This document shows positions 12,205 through 13,014 of a stretch of DNA of 13,014 nucleotides, piece after piece. The stretch spans positions 1 to 13,014 of the forward strand of contig JAKAMK010000011.1 of assembly GCA_021812925.1 (NCBI GenBank). Reading direction: 5' to 3'. Below the pieces are notes generated by a model that ran no database searches, had not been told where the DNA came from, and was given only the letters and a program-made list of their open reading frames with translations. Within the stretch, counting starts at the first letter, position 1; each line of letters opens with the position of its first letter. This stretch comes from a bacterium (lineage in GTDB: Bacteria; Patescibacteria; Paceibacteria; UBA9973; UBA2103). Both the position numbers and the translations under genes were made by a program.

Positions 12205-12244
12205 CCCGGGTGGGGTTGCGCCCCAGGGAGGCCCCGGGTATACT
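12205..12244 (+). promoter_or_regulatory. GC hairpin abutting the TATACT box of rpoB
   Basis: CCCCGGG occurs at both ends of 12205-12238 and its CCCGGG core is self-complementary; within it TGGGG-TTGCG-CCCCA forms a second hairpin. TATACT (12239-12244) follows with no gap. Transcription from it would give a leader of about 135 bases before ATG 12386. This repeats the hairpin-then-TATACT plan seen at smc and khpA. Confidence 0.5.
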
Positions 12245-12385
12245 TCCTGGCAACAGATACGAGTGAGTAACGGAGGGCGGGGAGCACATACGGGCGAAAG
12301 AGAATAGCGCGAGAGCGAGAGCGGATTTTGTCCGTGCGCGCGCATTTGTATATTTCAGCTTTTATTCACTCACCGTCACAGCGAC
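12245..12385 (+). promoter_or_regulatory. rpoB leader, with possible second -10
   Basis: This untranslated stretch is purine-rich (repeated GAGAGCG) and contains CGGA-TTTTG-TCCG as a small hairpin. TATATT at 12349-12354 lies 31 bases before ATG 12386 and could be a second, closer -10 box, though its -35 is poor. No Shine-Dalgarno is seen before the ATG. I found no gene in it. Confidence 0.35.
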
Positions 12386-13014
12386 ATGGCGAAGAAGGAA
12401 ATCGTGCAAAAGACGTTCGGTGCCTACCGCGCCCCGAAGGTCGCGTTCCCGGATCTGGTCGGCCACCAGCGCGGCTCGTTCGACTGGCTCATGGGGGACG
12501 GCCTCAAGGAGCTGTTCAAGGAATTCTCACCGATTTCCGATTACTCGGGCAAGAAGTTCGAGCTCACGTTCGAGGAGTTCGAGATAGGCGAGCCGAAGTA
12601 CGACGAAGAGTTCGCACGCGAGAACATGCGCACGTACGAGGCGCCCGTGAAGGCGCGCGTGAAGCTCCTCAATAAGACGCTCGGCTCCGAGAAGAGCCAG
12701 GAGATCTTCCTCACGGATCTCCCCATCATGACGCCGCACGGCTCGTTCATCGTCTCCGGTGTCGAGCGCGCCATCGTGCCGCAGCTCGCGCGCAGCTTCG
12801 GCGCGTTCTTCGTGTCCGAGCTCATCCGCGGCAAGCAGTACTTCGGTGCGAAGATAATCCCGAATCGCGGCGTTTGGATCGAGATAGACTCCGAGGCCGA
12901 TGGCGCGATCTTCGTGAAGATAGACCGGAAGCGCAAGTTCCCGATCACGGAGCTCCTCACCGTCTTCGGCGGCGGGGTAGGCGAAGCGGTCCTGAAGCAC
13001 TTCGTGAAGGACGA
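12386..13014 (+). CDS. rpoB: RNA polymerase beta subunit, 5' part
   Basis: The first 209 codons of rpoB, running off the window end. RNA polymerase beta forms half of the catalytic cleft. The translation is MAKKEIVQKTFG..., with FDWLMGDGLKELFKEFSPISDYSG (about 32-55), FEEFEIGEPKYDEEFARENMRTYEAPV in the beta-1 region, and IFLTDLPIMTPHGSFIVSGVERAIVPQLARSFGAFF, which is the conserved beta segment usually written [20 protein letters not shown]. The replacements of S by P and of SPG by SFG resemble what I recall of candidate-phyla-radiation sequences. Start chosen at the first ATG giving the family's MAKK-type opening. No rplL or other ribosomal gene lies upstream; the preceding gene is the unknown membrane protein. 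Confidence 0.96.
   Translation, partial: MAKKEIVQKTFGAYRAPKVAFPDLVGHQRGSFDWLMGDGLKELFKEFSPISDYSGKKFELTFEEFEIGEPKYDEEFARENMRTYEAPVKARVKLLNKTLGSEKSQEIFLTDLPIMTPHGSFIVSGVERAIVPQLARSFGAFFVSELIRGKQYFGAKIIPNRGVWIEIDSEADGAIFVKIDRKRKFPITELLTVFGGGVGEAVLKHFVKD

Noticed and set aside
1..13014. CRISPR array, transposase, phage genes, tRNA or rRNA
   Set aside because: No regularly spaced direct repeats, no recognisable mobile-element or phage protein, and no tRNA or rRNA core found on either strand.

Overview
The window looks like chromosomal DNA from a candidate-phyla-radiation (Patescibacteria/Parcubacteria-type) bacterium with unusually high GC. This is an inference. It rests on a very short SMC with no recognisable hinge, small single-gene transcription units, the variant RpoB wording SGVERAIVPQLARSFG, and a sparse set of translation and RNA genes. 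TGA is used as a normal stop (rnc, the winged-helix gene), which argues against the lineages that recode TGA. No tRNA, rRNA, CRISPR array, transposase or phage gene was found.

Layout. 42-938 is a NusB antitermination factor fused to a NUDIX domain, followed by copy 1 of a structured repeat (955-1056). 1190-1510 is an unknown small protein with its own strong promoter and terminator. 1627-4947 carries rnc, a YbjQ/UPF0145 protein and a short smc. 5016-6245 is glutamate dehydrogenase, followed at once by a perfect 45-bp palindrome holding two inverted consensus DnaA boxes, then a stand-alone OmpR-type winged-helix protein (6363-6650). The minus strand holds rnr (RNase R) and a downstream gene with a JAMM-like HSHP...PSGGD motif. 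From 9483 to 9665 there is a likely small structured RNA or leader ending in a UUCG terminator. Then come rpsP, khpA, copy 2 of the structured repeat, trmD, an unknown two-membrane-segment protein with a structured leader, and the 5' end of rpoB.

How the genes fit together. Most are core RNA and translation functions: transcription (nusB, rpoB), RNA processing and decay (rnc, rnr), ribosome and tRNA (rpsP, khpA, trmD) and chromosome folding (smc). Most appear to be separate units. A GC-rich hairpin often abuts a TATACT -10 box, and several starts lie only 7-9 bases past that box with no Shine-Dalgarno, so leaderless transcripts are likely. The accessory genes (1190, 6363, 11473) instead use Shine-Dalgarno sites.

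The most interesting item is the pair of about 100-nt elements at 955-1056 and 10528-10625. They fold into the same three-stem junction. All four differences in their 60-nt cores form two compensatory base-pair swaps, and the outer stems stay paired although their distal sequences differ. This is a candidate undescribed structured RNA or hairpin repeat family.
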